Positions 1 through 8,444 of a stretch of 64,000 nt of DNA are shown here, piece after piece. Under the pieces are notes generated by a model. The model was not told where the DNA came from. It saw nothing but the letters and a program-made list of their open reading frames with translations, and did no database searches. The DNA comes from Pleomorphomonas sp. T1.2MG-36 (GTDB lineage Bacteria > Pseudomonadota > Alphaproteobacteria > Rhizobiales > Pleomorphomonadaceae), in assembly GCF_950100655.1 (NCBI RefSeq), contig NZ_CATNLY010000001.1, positions 1 through 64,000 on the forward strand, given 5' to 3'. Both the position numbers and the translations under genes were made by a program. How positions within the stretch are numbered: the first letter of the stretch is position 1; each line of letters begins with the position of its first letter.

Positions 1-138
1 GAAAGATTCGCCGATTTCGTAGATGCGGTGAACGTGTTCTTCCGGAAAACTTTACCAAGCCAATGGCTCAAGTTGAGAGACTTTATATCCGATGACTTCC
101 ATATCATCGATCCGAGAAATTTCCGGGTTTTGATGTAG
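1..138 (+). CDS. C-terminal end of an IS630-type transposase (cut by window edge)
   Basis: Forty-five codons are open from base 1 to a TAG at 136-138. The peptide reads FADFVDAVNVFFRK followed by a tail ending NFRVLM. That order (a D-A-V-x-x-F-F-R stretch, a Trp, then an I-D-P-x-x-F-R-V-L end) is how IS630/Tc1-like DDE transposases finish. The catalytic part would lie before the window, so I cannot say whether the element is intact. The 95 bases to the next start codon are AT-rich and hold no obvious terminal repeat. Family assignment rests on the tail alone. Confidence 0.55.
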   Translation, partial: ERFADFVDAVNVFFRKTLPSQWLKLRDFISDDFHIIDPRNFRVLM

Positions 139-233
139 GCCGGGTATATCAAGAAAATATGGGAGTAATTTTTATTATATCACGGGACCTGCCAATGTGG
201 GCGGCGATCTATCCCCACATCGAGGTCCCGACG

Positions 234-851
234 ATGAAGCTCTATTTCGCCCCCGACACCTGTTCGCTCTCGCCGCACATCGTGCTTCAGGAACTCGGAC
301 TGCCCTACGAGCTCGTCCGCGTGAACAATCGGACGAAACGCACATCCACGGGAGAGGACTTTCTTGCCGTCAATCCGAAGGGCTATGTCGCGGCACTCGA
401 ACTCGAGACCGGCGAGGTTCTGACCGAAGGACCGGCCATCGTTCAGTATTTGGCCGACCTGAAGCCGAAAGCGGGATTGGCTCCGACCGCCGGTACGCTG
501 GCGCGGGTTCGGCTGCAGGAATGGCTCAACTTCATCACCAGCGAGGTCCATGCCGGATCGAGCCCGCTGTTCAATCGAGCCTTGCCGGAGGAGGCGCTGG
601 TGATCTTCCGGGACCGGCTGTTCCGGCGCCTCGACTTCATCGAGGTGAACCTCGCATCTCAAGATTATCTGGTGGGCGACGGCTTCACGGTCGCCGACGC
701 CTACCTTTTCACCGTGCTCGGCTGGATGAAGGGGTTTTCGATCGATCTCGACCGTTGGCCGGCGACCGCGCGCTACATGCAGCGGATCGGCGCGCGAGAG
801 TCAGTGAAAACTGCATTGGCGCGGGAGGCGGAGACGTCTCCGGTGGGATGA
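234..851 (+). CDS. Glutathione S-transferase, beta-class-like (GstA type)
   Basis: A 205-residue cytosolic glutathione transferase that would conjugate glutathione to electrophiles. The thioredoxin-like N-terminal domain (about 1-78) has Cys10 in the APDTCSLSPH motif, the VNPKG(Y)V cis-proline region near 47-52 and the TEGPAI glutathione-binding loop near 64-69. The helical domain follows, with His106 in SEVHAGS. Cys10 and His106 match the residues that define the bacterial beta class (E. coli GstA). I chose ATG 234 because the family starts directly with MKLYFAP; an upstream in-frame start at 159 adds 25 residues unlike the family. A LysR regulator follows on the same strand, but no link is shown. 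Confidence 0.85.
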   Translation: MKLYFAPDTCSLSPHIVLQELGLPYELVRVNNRTKRTSTGEDFLAVNPKGYVAALELETGEVLTEGPAIVQYLADLKPKAGLAPTAGTLARVRLQEWLNFITSEVHAGSSPLFNRALPEEALVIFRDRLFRRLDFIEVNLASQDYLVGDGFTVADAYLFTVLGWMKGFSIDLDRWPATARYMQRIGARESVKTALAREAETSPVG

Positions 852-990
852 AGAGGGCCGCAGCACAGGACCGACGCTGGCTATGGACTGGCAGCTCCAT
901 TGAGGGTTGGCTTCGCGCCGACCCTCAATGGCTTATCGAGACTCTCGCCTCTCAGCGATCGCCCGAGCGCTTAGTGAGATAGGAGGCGCA

Positions 991-1953
991 ATGCGGCGAC
1001 GAGCGAACAATGGCCAGGAGGTCGTTGATCAACAGAATGCGCTGTTGAGAGGCCGCATCCCCCTCGTGGCGCTGATCCAGACGCTGTCCGTTGCCGAGTA
1101 TCTGAATTTTCGACATGCGGCGAATGCTCTCGGCGTCAGCCAGTCGAGTGTGAGCACCAGGATCAAGGCGTTGGAAGAGGATCTCGGTGTTGTTCTGTTC
1201 GAGCGTCGCCACCGCGGTGTCCGCCTGACTGATGCAGGCCGAAGCTTCATTGCGGAAGTGGCGGCGGGGATCGGCCATCTCGATCTCGCGATCAAGACCG
1301 CAGGGTCGGTCATGAACGGCGCGGTTGGTCACTTGTCGATTGGGCTCTTGTCTTCGATCGGGCCGGGGTTCCTGGCCGATCTGCGCCATCGGTATCGGGA
1401 CGAACATCCGGAAATCGAACTCGCCCTCTTCGAAGGACGCTCAGACGAAATCATTCGTCAGGTCCGCGAGGCCAAGCTCGATATCGCCTTCGTGGTAGGG
1501 GCCGTGGACGCACCCGATTGCCATTCGCGGCAGCTATGGTCGGAAACCTTGATGGCCGTGCTGCCGCAGGACCATCCATTGACGTGCGCGGAGCGTCTCG
1601 TGTGGCACGACCTTGCCTCAGAAACCTTCCTGGTCCGGCAAGCCGGTGCCGGTCCCCAGGTCCTGGACCACATCGTTCGCAGGCTCGTCGAACGAGAGAA
1701 GACGCCACGCATTCGTCGGTGCGATGTTGGTCGAGACACGCTGATGCACATGGTTGCAGATGGCGAGGGGATCACGCTGACGAGCGAAGCCGCGTCTCAC
1801 GTCCCGTTTCCCGGCGTCGTGTTCCGGTCTATCGCCGATGAGCCGAACCGGGCCAGATTCAGCGCGGTCTGGTCGCCACACAATCGCGATCCGGCCCTCA
1901 GACATCTGCTTGATCTTGCTACCGAGATGAGCAGATTGCGCCCACCCGGTTAA
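991..1953 (+). CDS. LysR-family transcriptional regulator
   Basis: A 320-residue LysR-type regulator. The N-terminal winged helix-turn-helix is seen at about 24-82 (AEYLNFRHAANALGVSQSSV, then ALEEDLGVVLFERR and LTDAGR). A periplasmic-binding-protein-like effector domain fills the rest. The start at 991 is set by the strong Shine-Dalgarno AGGAGG at 981-986; an in-frame ATG at 907 lacks one and would add 28 residues unlike the family. LysR regulators usually act on a divergent neighbour. Here the upstream neighbour (a GST) is on the same strand, so its target is not evident. Confidence 0.85.
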   Translation: MRRRANNGQEVVDQQNALLRGRIPLVALIQTLSVAEYLNFRHAANALGVSQSSVSTRIKALEEDLGVVLFERRHRGVRLTDAGRSFIAEVAAGIGHLDLAIKTAGSVMNGAVGHLSIGLLSSIGPGFLADLRHRYRDEHPEIELALFEGRSDEIIRQVREAKLDIAFVVGAVDAPDCHSRQLWSETLMAVLPQDHPLTCAERLVWHDLASETFLVRQAGAGPQVLDHIVRRLVEREKTPRIRRCDVGRDTLMHMVADGEGITLTSEAASHVPFPGVVFRSIADEPNRARFSAVWSPHNRDPALRHLLDLATEMSRLRPPG

Positions 1954-2077
1954 GACAGACACTCGTCAATTGACCGAACGTGACCCAACGAGGGCGGTCT
2001 GTCTCGTTCGTCTGGAACGGAAGCTTTGCGCTTTCCATTTGGCCATTCGGGCCGACTTTTCGTTTCCCCAAAAGCTA

Positions 2078-2128
2078 ACAGTCCACCCCACCAGCCGCAA
2101 GGCGGAAACGGGGTGGGAAGGCGACTGT
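2078..2128. repeat. Nested inverted repeat / large hairpin
   Basis: Outer arms ACAGTC (2078-2083) and GACTGT (2123-2128) enclose CCCACC (2087-2092) pairing with GGTGGG (2112-2117), and inside those CCGC (2095-2098) pairs with GCGG (2102-2105). The three stacked stems make a structured element in the 248-base gap after the LysR gene. There is no T-tract, so a simple intrinsic terminator is unlikely. It lies about 75 bases from the end of the HNH gene and could be a mobile-element end or an RNA structure. Confidence 0.45.
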
Positions 2129-2201
2129 CCGGTTTGGGTGAGCCCACACCAGAAAGCCGACGTGTATTACAACACTGTGGGCACCTCTTTATAACTGGAG
2201 G

Positions 2202-3386
2202 TCAATCAGGGTAACCATCATCTGTGTCCCATCCGTCAGGTGGTACGGGACTAGGCAGCATTCTCCCCCCTTTCTCAATACGCCGGATGTTTTCAGCCAT
2301 CCACGCAGCCTTTGCACGCTCCCTCCGCAAAGCCTCCTGGCTATAGATGTGCAAGCTCAAATTTCCGGTCCAGCGGCCATGGCCTTCAAGATCAAAATCG
2401 ACCTCCAAGCGCAGACGGTCGTCAACAGGCGTTGCGTCCGGGATCCGCACGCCGAGGACGTGCCTGACGCACACTAAGGGAGGGTATTCGCTGGCTTGTC
2501 TTCCGAGCCTGGCTGGAGCGGGCACGCAGGCGAGGCGTACCAGTTCGCACTTCACGAGATGCTCAAACCAAGTTGATCCGCGTAACGCATCATAAAGCTC
2601 GGAAAGGTGACTTCCGCCCTCCATGTTGGCAAACCAGGTGGCGGGCGGCTGCTCAAGGACCGCCTCAAAGGTCTGTTTCCAATACTCCTCTCCGGAAACC
2701 ACCTTGCCGGTGTGTCGGCTCATTCCCGCAAGCTCCGACGCAGGCCGGCGGCGGGCACCGGGCAGCCATTGAAACGTCATGTTCCACGCTACCCCTTCGC
2801 GCGCGACTTCCGGTGCTTCTGCAAGGAGTCCGCCGAGGCCGAGTTCACTCAGTAGAACGTACCGGGACAGCGCCGGCTGCGCGTCGAAATGGCGGACGAA
2901 GGAGAACAGATCCTCGGCGGAACCCTGCAAGAAGAACGCCAAGTGCAGAACGATGCCGGACGCATTGAAGCGGACAACCTGCCCACCAGCGACAATATTC
3001 GGTCCGATCGCGATCAGCCCGACCTCGGTCTCGACGCGCGTTCCCAAGCGGGCGAATTCGGTGTGGTCACGCCGGATGCGCTTCAGGGTTTCGGGTGGAA
3101 AGCGCACGGCATCTCGATCAACGATCCCGTCGCAACTACGGCACAACCATATTCCATTGTCGATATCTGATCTTTGCTCTGGCGTGAGCGAAGAATCGTA
3201 TCGTCTCGCACCCTGTCCCGGCGCTGCTGCAGTGATGTGGGACGCGATACCGACATTCATGAATGAAGCAGGCGACTCGTCGCTAGGCCCGGTCGTCGGC
3301 GTCTTGCAGATCGAACAGCGATGCCCTGCTCGTCCGGCGAGAGCCCTCCTGGTTGCCTCGGAAAAGTCGTCTCGATTTGAACTCAC
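2202..3386 (-). CDS. HNH-family endonuclease domain protein with unknown C-terminal domain
   Basis: A 394-residue protein. The N-terminal 95 residues form a zinc-binding HNH module: C24-x2-C27, an A-S-H-I motif with His50, R-Y-D near 62-64, N-G-I-W-L-C ending at Cys82, Cys85 and Asp90. This HNH variant (SHIxAA...RYDxxxTxxQR...NGIWLCxxC) is common in stand-alone and effector nucleases of mobile elements. Residues 110-394 resemble nothing I can name; they are probably soluble and could sense a trigger. It is divergent from another HNH-type gene with 148 bases between their starts, suggesting shared control. A role in defence is inference. Confidence 0.7.
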   Translation of the reverse strand: MSSNRDDFSEATRRALAGRAGHRCSICKTPTTGPSDESPASFMNVGIASHITAAAPGQGARRYDSSLTPEQRSDIDNGIWLCRSCDGIVDRDAVRFPPETLKRIRRDHTEFARLGTRVETEVGLIAIGPNIVAGGQVVRFNASGIVLHLAFFLQGSAEDLFSFVRHFDAQPALSRYVLLSELGLGGLLAEAPEVAREGVAWNMTFQWLPGARRRPASELAGMSRHTGKVVSGEEYWKQTFEAVLEQPPATWFANMEGGSHLSELYDALRGSTWFEHLVKCELVRLACVPAPARLGRQASEYPPLVCVRHVLGVRIPDATPVDDRLRLEVDFDLEGHGRWTGNLSLHIYSQEALRRERAKAAWMAENIRRIEKGGRMLPSPVPPDGWDTDDGYPD

Positions 3387-3534
3387 GATTTGGCCTCTTT
3401 GACTTGATGTGCTGAGAGGAAGCTACACGGCCGCGCATCGCTATGATCGAGCGCATCAGGGGCCCGCCGTCGATTGGTATTTTGATACGCCGCTCCCCAT
3501 ATCTTTGATAACGAGCATGCCAGAAGGGGAAACC

Positions 3535-4821
3535 ATGTCAGCACGAGAGGATTGCATCGTTACCGGCGATCGGATCACACCTGCGAATAACTCGAAAGCG
3601 CACGTAATCCCGAGCGCGCTCGGCGGGCGCCTGAAGCCAAAGGACATCCTCTCGCGCGTCGGAAATGGGATCCTCGACGACAAGTTCGACTATCCGCTGA
3701 TCGAAGCCTTCCAGGCGATCATGAACCTGATCGGCGGGTCGGCCGACCGTTCGAAGTCGACTATAGAGACCAGGATGCAAGGAGAGGACGGCAAGATCTT
3801 CGTTTTCTCCTTTGGGGAGCATCTAACGCCTCTGCGTCATGAGTTTGTCGAGGAGGAAGTGGGTAACGAGACTCGTTTCACAATCGCCGCGAGGACGCTC
3901 AAGGAGGCAAAAACTCTCTTGGGAAGGATCAAGAAGAAGCATCCGCAATTCGATATCGATGAGGCAATGAAACATGCCATCACCGAGCACCGTTGGCCGG
4001 AAGGACCGCTGCATCTCAACATGCAGATGGGACCGAGAATCCTTTTCCCTTGGGCGTTCACCGCCGCCGCAGTCTTCGCGACCTATCACGGGCAGGCAGT
4101 TCCACCTGGTTTCCACACGTATGTCGATCGGTTCGATCTTGATGCGCCAACTCTTCCGCCCGACACATTCTTCTTCATGCCGCAAAGCCGATGGATCGAA
4201 GCGGCGGGTGAAGTGACACATCGCCTGGCACTTGTCGGCGACCCGACAAAAGGGCGGATGCTTTTCTACGCGGAGTTGTTCGATGCCTTCGGTGTCGGCG
4301 TCACTTGGCAGTTTGACGGCGATGAGCCAGTTTGCGAGACGTATGCTGTGGATGTCATCGCCGGTAAGGAAATACCGGTAACCGTGGATATGCCTATGAT
4401 TATGGCGATGCCATGGGCCGCCACGCATAAGCTCGGCGATACCGAACTGTATAAACGGACGACGGACCGCATCGGACGCCTCATGCAGGTGTCTGTTAAA
4501 CGGCAGTTCGACCGCGAAGTCGAAGACGCTCTGACGCGCGCGTGGGGGCCGATAGATGGCAGGCGGCTAAGACCAGAGGATTGGGTTAGGCTTCTTGAGG
4601 AGTTTGCCAAGCTGACCGAAAACATTTGGACTAATCCCGCCGTCACGCCGGACATTCGCGCGCGGATGATCGAAGGGTTCGCCGAAGTCAGCGCCAACAT
4701 AGCCCAGAAAGTTCCAGTGCCGTTCCGTGCAGCTTTCGGCCAACTTCTGAACCCTCTTCAGGATCGGCTCGTCAGGATCCACCGTGCCGCGACCGCCCGT
4801 GAGGCATCCGCGGCCGTGTAA
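3535..4821 (+). CDS. Protein with a degenerate HNH-like N-terminus
   Basis: A 428-residue protein. Residues 7-52 follow the layout of HNH proteins that read C-x-x-C...EHxIPxxLGG...CxxCN: here CIVTGD, KAHVIPSALGGRL with His23, then RVGNGILD with Asn44. Only one cysteine remains (Cys7) and the other zinc ligands are gone, so it may bind no zinc. The rest is alpha/beta with an unidentified fold and a helical tail (about 330-428). ATG 3535 has AGAAGGGG upstream at 3522-3529; an in-frame ATG at 3517 and earlier starts are possible. It is divergent from the HNH gene at 2202-3386. Confidence 0.6.
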   Translation: MSAREDCIVTGDRITPANNSKAHVIPSALGGRLKPKDILSRVGNGILDDKFDYPLIEAFQAIMNLIGGSADRSKSTIETRMQGEDGKIFVFSFGEHLTPLRHEFVEEEVGNETRFTIAARTLKEAKTLLGRIKKKHPQFDIDEAMKHAITEHRWPEGPLHLNMQMGPRILFPWAFTAAAVFATYHGQAVPPGFHTYVDRFDLDAPTLPPDTFFFMPQSRWIEAAGEVTHRLALVGDPTKGRMLFYAELFDAFGVGVTWQFDGDEPVCETYAVDVIAGKEIPVTVDMPMIMAMPWAATHKLGDTELYKRTTDRIGRLMQVSVKRQFDREVEDALTRAWGPIDGRRLRPEDWVRLLEEFAKLTENIWTNPAVTPDIRARMIEGFAEVSANIAQKVPVPFRAAFGQLLNPLQDRLVRIHRAATAREASAAV

Positions 4822-5159
4822 ACGCGGGTGGCTCCAGGCGACATTCCGGCCCTTCCATCCGATAGCCGCAATGTCCCTCCAGTCCGACTTCTTTCCCTCC
4901 GCGCGGGTGCCCCTGGATCTGTCCTTAGTCCTGCTGGCTATGCGAATGGCAGATATTGAACGATCACTGAGACGCGATGAATGACCACGATGGGGTCGGA
5001 CGCGGTCATGAAGAATTCCCAGGCTAATATGGCAACTATACCTTGACCGGCTTCAAGACCGGCTAGTCCGCTCAGAGCCCCATGGCAACCGCAGCACAAA
5101 TGGCGACCGCATCCAGATGTTAAGCGGGACCGCCTTTGCCGGATGCGCAAGGAACCAAA
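4822..5159. other. Intergenic stretch, no supported gene
   Basis: These 338 bases lie between the degenerate HNH gene and the convergent XRE gene. A 37-codon reading frame at 4871-4984 has no Shine-Dalgarno and no recognisable product. At about 5046-5065 an 8-bp direct repeat GACCGGCT occurs twice, four bases apart. I see no promoter, tRNA or transposon end. Confidence 0.5.
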
Positions 5160-5381
5160 TCAGCGCGATTTGGCTGACTCCTTCAAAAGCTCACCCGGCT
5201 CAATTCCAAGCGCCTCTGCAATCTGCCCAAGAACCGTGACGCTGGCGGAAACGTCGGCGCGCTCGATCGCGCCGATATAACGCGCGCTCAGGCCGGACTG
5301 GTCGGCCAGCTCTTCCTGCGTCATTTGCTTGTCATGGCGCAGCCGACGCAGATTGACTGCCATAACCTCCTTGAGATCCAT
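5160..5381 (-). CDS. XRE-family (Cro/CI-like) transcriptional regulator
   Basis: A 73-residue protein that is almost entirely one HTH_3 domain: R-x-L-R-x-x-K-x-M-T-Q-E-E-L-A at about 12-27, the recognition helix in SGLSARYIGAIERAD at 29-43, and a final helix IAEALGIEPGELL. It would bind DNA as a dimer. Its start lies 20 bases from a perfect 33-bp palindrome (5401-5433), the obvious candidate for its own operator. Divergent is the DUF2285 gene that leads into traG, so it is well placed to control entry into the transfer region. Similar small XRE genes sit near transfer genes in other rhizobial elements. Confidence 0.85.
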   Translation of the reverse strand: MDLKEVMAVNLRRLRHDKQMTQEELADQSGLSARYIGAIERADVSASVTVLGQIAEALGIEPGELLKESAKSR

Positions 5382-5400
5382 GGCGAAATGAGAGCCTGCG

Positions 5401-5433
5401 TCGGAATGATCGTTCCAGGAACGATCATTCCGA
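5401..5433. promoter_or_regulatory. Perfect 33-bp palindrome, probable XRE operator
   Basis: Arms of 16 bp (TCGGAATGATCGTTCC and its exact reverse complement) flank a single A at 5417. Each arm also contains the smaller symmetric core GGAATGATCGTTCC. It lies between the divergent XRE gene (start 5381) and the DUF2285 gene (start 5591). Perfect symmetry of this length next to a small HTH gene indicates an operator; a terminator is less likely since no transcript should end here. Confidence 0.7.
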
Positions 5434-5590
5434 TTCGCACTGAACCGTGCTATAGATCCGCTCGGCCAAACGATGCATTCCAGCCCGCTACCGGAAAAAG
5501 GCGTGGTTCACCAAGCTGTTTGTCTCAAAATTGAAGAGCTGTTGAACTATTCCTTGCGGGCCGCTGTACTGTCGAAAGGAGGGCCATCCT

Positions 5591-5890
5591 ATGCGGATAC
5601 GCCCCGCACTCGATCCCGATGTCGACGATCTCGCTCCCAGCGGGCCAGAGATCACGGTCTACGACGAACGCCACTTCGTCACGTATCTGCGACTGCTCGA
5701 TGCTGAGACGGATGGGGCGGACTGGACCGAAGTGGCTCGTATCGTGCTGCATCGTGATCCCGGGACTGAAGGGGAACGCACGCACCTCTGCTGGCAAAGC
5801 CATCTCAATCGTGCTCGCTGGATGACGAAGGCCGGCTATCGCAAGATACTGGAACAGGCGGCGACCGAGGCGCTTTCGGCGCGGCACTGA
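5591..5890 (+). CDS. DUF2285-domain protein
   Basis: A 99-residue protein made of one DUF2285 domain: a Pro-rich lead, the D-x-x-H-F-x-T-Y-L-R-L-L-D-A motif at about 26-39, ADWTEVARIVL at 43-53 and a C-terminal helix SHLNRARWMTKAGYRKIL. The start has a strong Shine-Dalgarno (GGAGGG at 5579-5584). DUF2285 proteins flank the conjugation genes of rhizobial ICEs; in Mesorhizobium symbiosis islands a DUF2285 protein (FseA) activates excision and transfer. By position, just upstream of traG and downstream of the palindromic operator, I infer a regulator of this transfer region, without proof. Confidence 0.75.
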   Translation: MRIRPALDPDVDDLAPSGPEITVYDERHFVTYLRLLDAETDGADWTEVARIVLHRDPGTEGERTHLCWQSHLNRARWMTKAGYRKILEQAATEALSARH

Positions 5891-6006
5891 GCGTCCTTTT
5901 TCTTCGCCGTGGTATCCGAAACCCCGATGTTTCGGATTTTCTGTTGCTTCTGGCTGGCACGGCTATTCTCTGATCGGCTCCGTCTCTTTTGCCGGTTGGA
6001 GCCTTT

Positions 6007-7998
6007 ATGTCCGGAAGCCGCGTCCTGTGGGGACAAGTCGCCATCGTTCTCATGATCGTGCTCACTGCCATCTGGTGCGCGACGGAGTGGACGGCATGGC
6101 GGCTCGGCTTTCAGGCACAGCTTGGGCAGCCCTGGTTCGATCTAGCTGGCTGGCCGATCTACTATCCGCCGCTCTTCTTCTGGTGGTGGTACTGCTACGA
6201 CGCCTATGCGCCGCCGATCTTCATTGAAGGCGCCTGCATCGCCGTGTCGGGCGGCTTCGTCTCGATCGTCGTCGCCATCACCCTGTCCGTGATCCGCGCT
6301 CGGGAGGCGAAGAACGTCGCCACCTATGGCTCGGCGCGATGGGCGGAGCCGGAGGAAATCCGCGCTGCTGGATTGCTCGGCCCCGATGGCGTGCTGCTCG
6401 GCAGGCTCGACGGCGACTATCTGCGCCATGACGGTCCCGAGCATGTACTGTGCTTCGCGCCAACCCGATCCGGCAAGGGCGTCGGCCTCGTCGTGCCGAC
6501 GCTGCTGACCTGGCCGGGCAGCGCGATCATCCACGACATCAAGGGTGAGAATTGGGGTCTGACGGCCGGCTTTCGGTCGAAGCATGGCCGCGTGCTGTTG
6601 TTCGATCCGACCGATCCGGCTTCGTCGGCCTATAATCCGCTGCTGGAGGTGCGGCGTGGCGACAAGGAAGTCCGCGACGTGCAGAACATCGCCGACATCC
6701 TCGTCGATCCAGAAGGTGCGCTCGACAAGCGCAACCATTGGGAAAAGACCAGTCATTCGCTGCTGGTCGGCGCGATCCTGCATGTTCTCTACGCGGAGCC
6801 GGACAAGACGCTGGCCGGCGTCGCCAACTTCCTCTCCGATCCGAAGCGGCCCGTCGAAGCGACGCTGCGCGCCATGATGAGCACGCCACACCTCGGCAAG
6901 GCCGGTGTCCACCCGGTCATCGCGTCTTCGGCCCGAGAGCTGTTGAACAAGAGCGACAACGAGCGGTCTGGCGTGCTCTCCACCGCCATGTCGTTCCTCG
7001 GCCTCTACCGCGATCCCGTCGTCGCGAAGGTGACGGCCCACTGCGACTGGCGCATCGCCGATCTGGTGGAGGGGGAGAGGCCGGTCAGTCTCTACCTCGT
7101 GGTTCCGCCTTCAGACATCAACCGCACTAAGCCGCTGATCCGCCTGTTGCTCAATCAGGTCGGACGGCGGTTGACCGAAGACTTGAAGACCTCCGCCAAC
7201 CGGCATCGGCTCCTGTTGATGCTCGACGAGTTTCCCGCGCTCGGCCGGCTCGACTTCTTCGAGTCGGCTTTGGCCTTCATGGCGGGCTACGGCATCAAGA
7301 GCTTCCTGATCGCGCAGAGCCTCAACCAGATCGAGAAGGCTTATGGCGCGAACAATTCGGTGCTCGACAATTGCCATGTGCGCGTCGCCTTCGCCACCAA
7401 TGACGAGCGCACCGCCAAGCGGGTGTCGGACGCGCTCGGCACCGCGACCGAGATGCGCGACTCCACCAACTATGCCGGACATCGGCTGTCGCCCTGGCTC
7501 GGGCATCTCATGGTGTCGCGGCAGGAGACGGCCCGGCCGCTGCTGACCCCCGGCGAGGTGATGCAGCTTCCACCGGCCGACGAACTGCTGCTGGTCGCGG
7601 GTGTGCCGCCGGCGCGGGCGAAGAAGGCCCGCTACTACGAGGATGCCCGGTTCCGCGAGCGCATCCTGCCGCCGCCGAAGGCAGCGACAGCGACCCTGCC
7701 GGCAGCACAGTTCGCGGATGATTGGTCGGCTCTGGCGATTCCGACCGCATCGGCTGGAGCAACATCCGACCACGGGAATGCCGTGAGCGTCGATCCGGCC
7801 AATGCCGGCATTCGCCGCGAGCCGGAATTGCCTGAGCATGAAGAGATCGCACCACCCGAGCGATCCCCCCTCAGCGAGTTCGATGTCCTCGAAGACGATT
7901 CCGATGTTGACGCCGCCCGAGCCAGCCGTTTGCGCCGGCAGGTCACATCGAATGCCCGGCAGGCGACGATGGACCCGGCCGATGGCCTCGAATTGTGA
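6007..7998 (+). CDS. traG: TraG/VirD4-family type IV coupling protein
   Basis: A 663-residue inner-membrane ATPase that links the DNA-relaxase complex to the mating-pair channel. Two N-terminal hydrophobic hairpins (about 8-28 and 50-95) anchor it. Walker A is APTRSGKGVG at about 151-160 and Walker B LLLMLDEFPALG near 400-411. The variable C-terminal tail (after about 560) is acidic and probably contacts cargo. ATG 6007 has TTGGAG just upstream; a TTG at 5989 in frame is an alternative. It heads the trb cluster but is separated from trbB by the CopG-like gene and an inserted efflux cassette. No relaxase gene is next to it. Confidence 0.93.
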   Translation: MSGSRVLWGQVAIVLMIVLTAIWCATEWTAWRLGFQAQLGQPWFDLAGWPIYYPPLFFWWWYCYDAYAPPIFIEGACIAVSGGFVSIVVAITLSVIRAREAKNVATYGSARWAEPEEIRAAGLLGPDGVLLGRLDGDYLRHDGPEHVLCFAPTRSGKGVGLVVPTLLTWPGSAIIHDIKGENWGLTAGFRSKHGRVLLFDPTDPASSAYNPLLEVRRGDKEVRDVQNIADILVDPEGALDKRNHWEKTSHSLLVGAILHVLYAEPDKTLAGVANFLSDPKRPVEATLRAMMSTPHLGKAGVHPVIASSARELLNKSDNERSGVLSTAMSFLGLYRDPVVAKVTAHCDWRIADLVEGERPVSLYLVVPPSDINRTKPLIRLLLNQVGRRLTEDLKTSANRHRLLLMLDEFPALGRLDFFESALAFMAGYGIKSFLIAQSLNQIEKAYGANNSVLDNCHVRVAFATNDERTAKRVSDALGTATEMRDSTNYAGHRLSPWLGHLMVSRQETARPLLTPGEVMQLPPADELLLVAGVPPARAKKARYYEDARFRERILPPPKAATATLPAAQFADDWSALAIPTASAGATSDHGNAVSVDPANAGIRREPELPEHEEIAPPERSPLSEFDVLEDDSDVDAARASRLRRQVTSNARQATMDPADGLEL

Positions 7999-8006
7999 GG
8001 ACGGCC

Positions 8007-8444
8007 ATGCAGACCAAGACCCGCATGAATGTCTATTTCGACCCCGACCTCCTGAAGAAGGTCGAGGCGCTGGCGCTTCGACGCAACATTTCCAAATCCG
8101 CCGTGATCGAAGCCGCCGTCGCATCTTTCCTATCGGCTGATGCATCCGAGCGGCTGGAGGCCGTGTTTGCCCGCCGTATGGACCGGATCGGTCGACAGAT
8201 TGACGGACTGGACGAAGACCTCGCCATCCTCGGAGAGACGCTTTCGCTGTTCATCCGCTTCTGGCTGACCATCACGCCGCCATTGCCCGACAGCGCGCAG
8301 GCCTCGGCGCGGGCGAAAGGCGCAGAGCGCTTCGAGAGCTTCCTGCAAACGCTCGGTCGAAGGCTCGCGACTGGGGATCGCTTTCTGAAAGAGCTGTCCC
8401 GCGATGTCGACGCGATCCAAGAGGAGACGAACGCGAGCACCTAA
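8007..8444 (+). CDS. CopG-like ribbon-helix-helix protein of the transfer region
   Basis: A 145-residue protein. The first 45 residues form a ribbon-helix-helix DNA-binding fold (RMNVYFDPDLLKKVEALALRR then SKSAVIEAAVASFL). The rest is helical with a hydrophobic segment LSLFIRFWLTITPPLP at about 82-98. Proteins of this type sit between traG and trbB in rhizobial transfer operons. ATG 8007 has GAGGA upstream; GTG 7995 overlaps the traG stop and would add four residues. Its stop codon overlaps the stop of the convergent MFS gene (8441-8444), showing how tightly the foreign cassette abuts the operon. Confidence 0.8.
   Translation: MQTKTRMNVYFDPDLLKKVEALALRRNISKSAVIEAAVASFLSADASERLEAVFARRMDRIGRQIDGLDEDLAILGETLSLFIRFWLTITPPLPDSAQASARAKGAERFESFLQTLGRRLATGDRFLKELSRDVDAIQEETNAST

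Noticed and set aside
4871..4984. A 37-codon frame in the gap before the XRE gene
   Set aside because: No Shine-Dalgarno and no similarity I recognise; kept only as a note in the intergenic entry.
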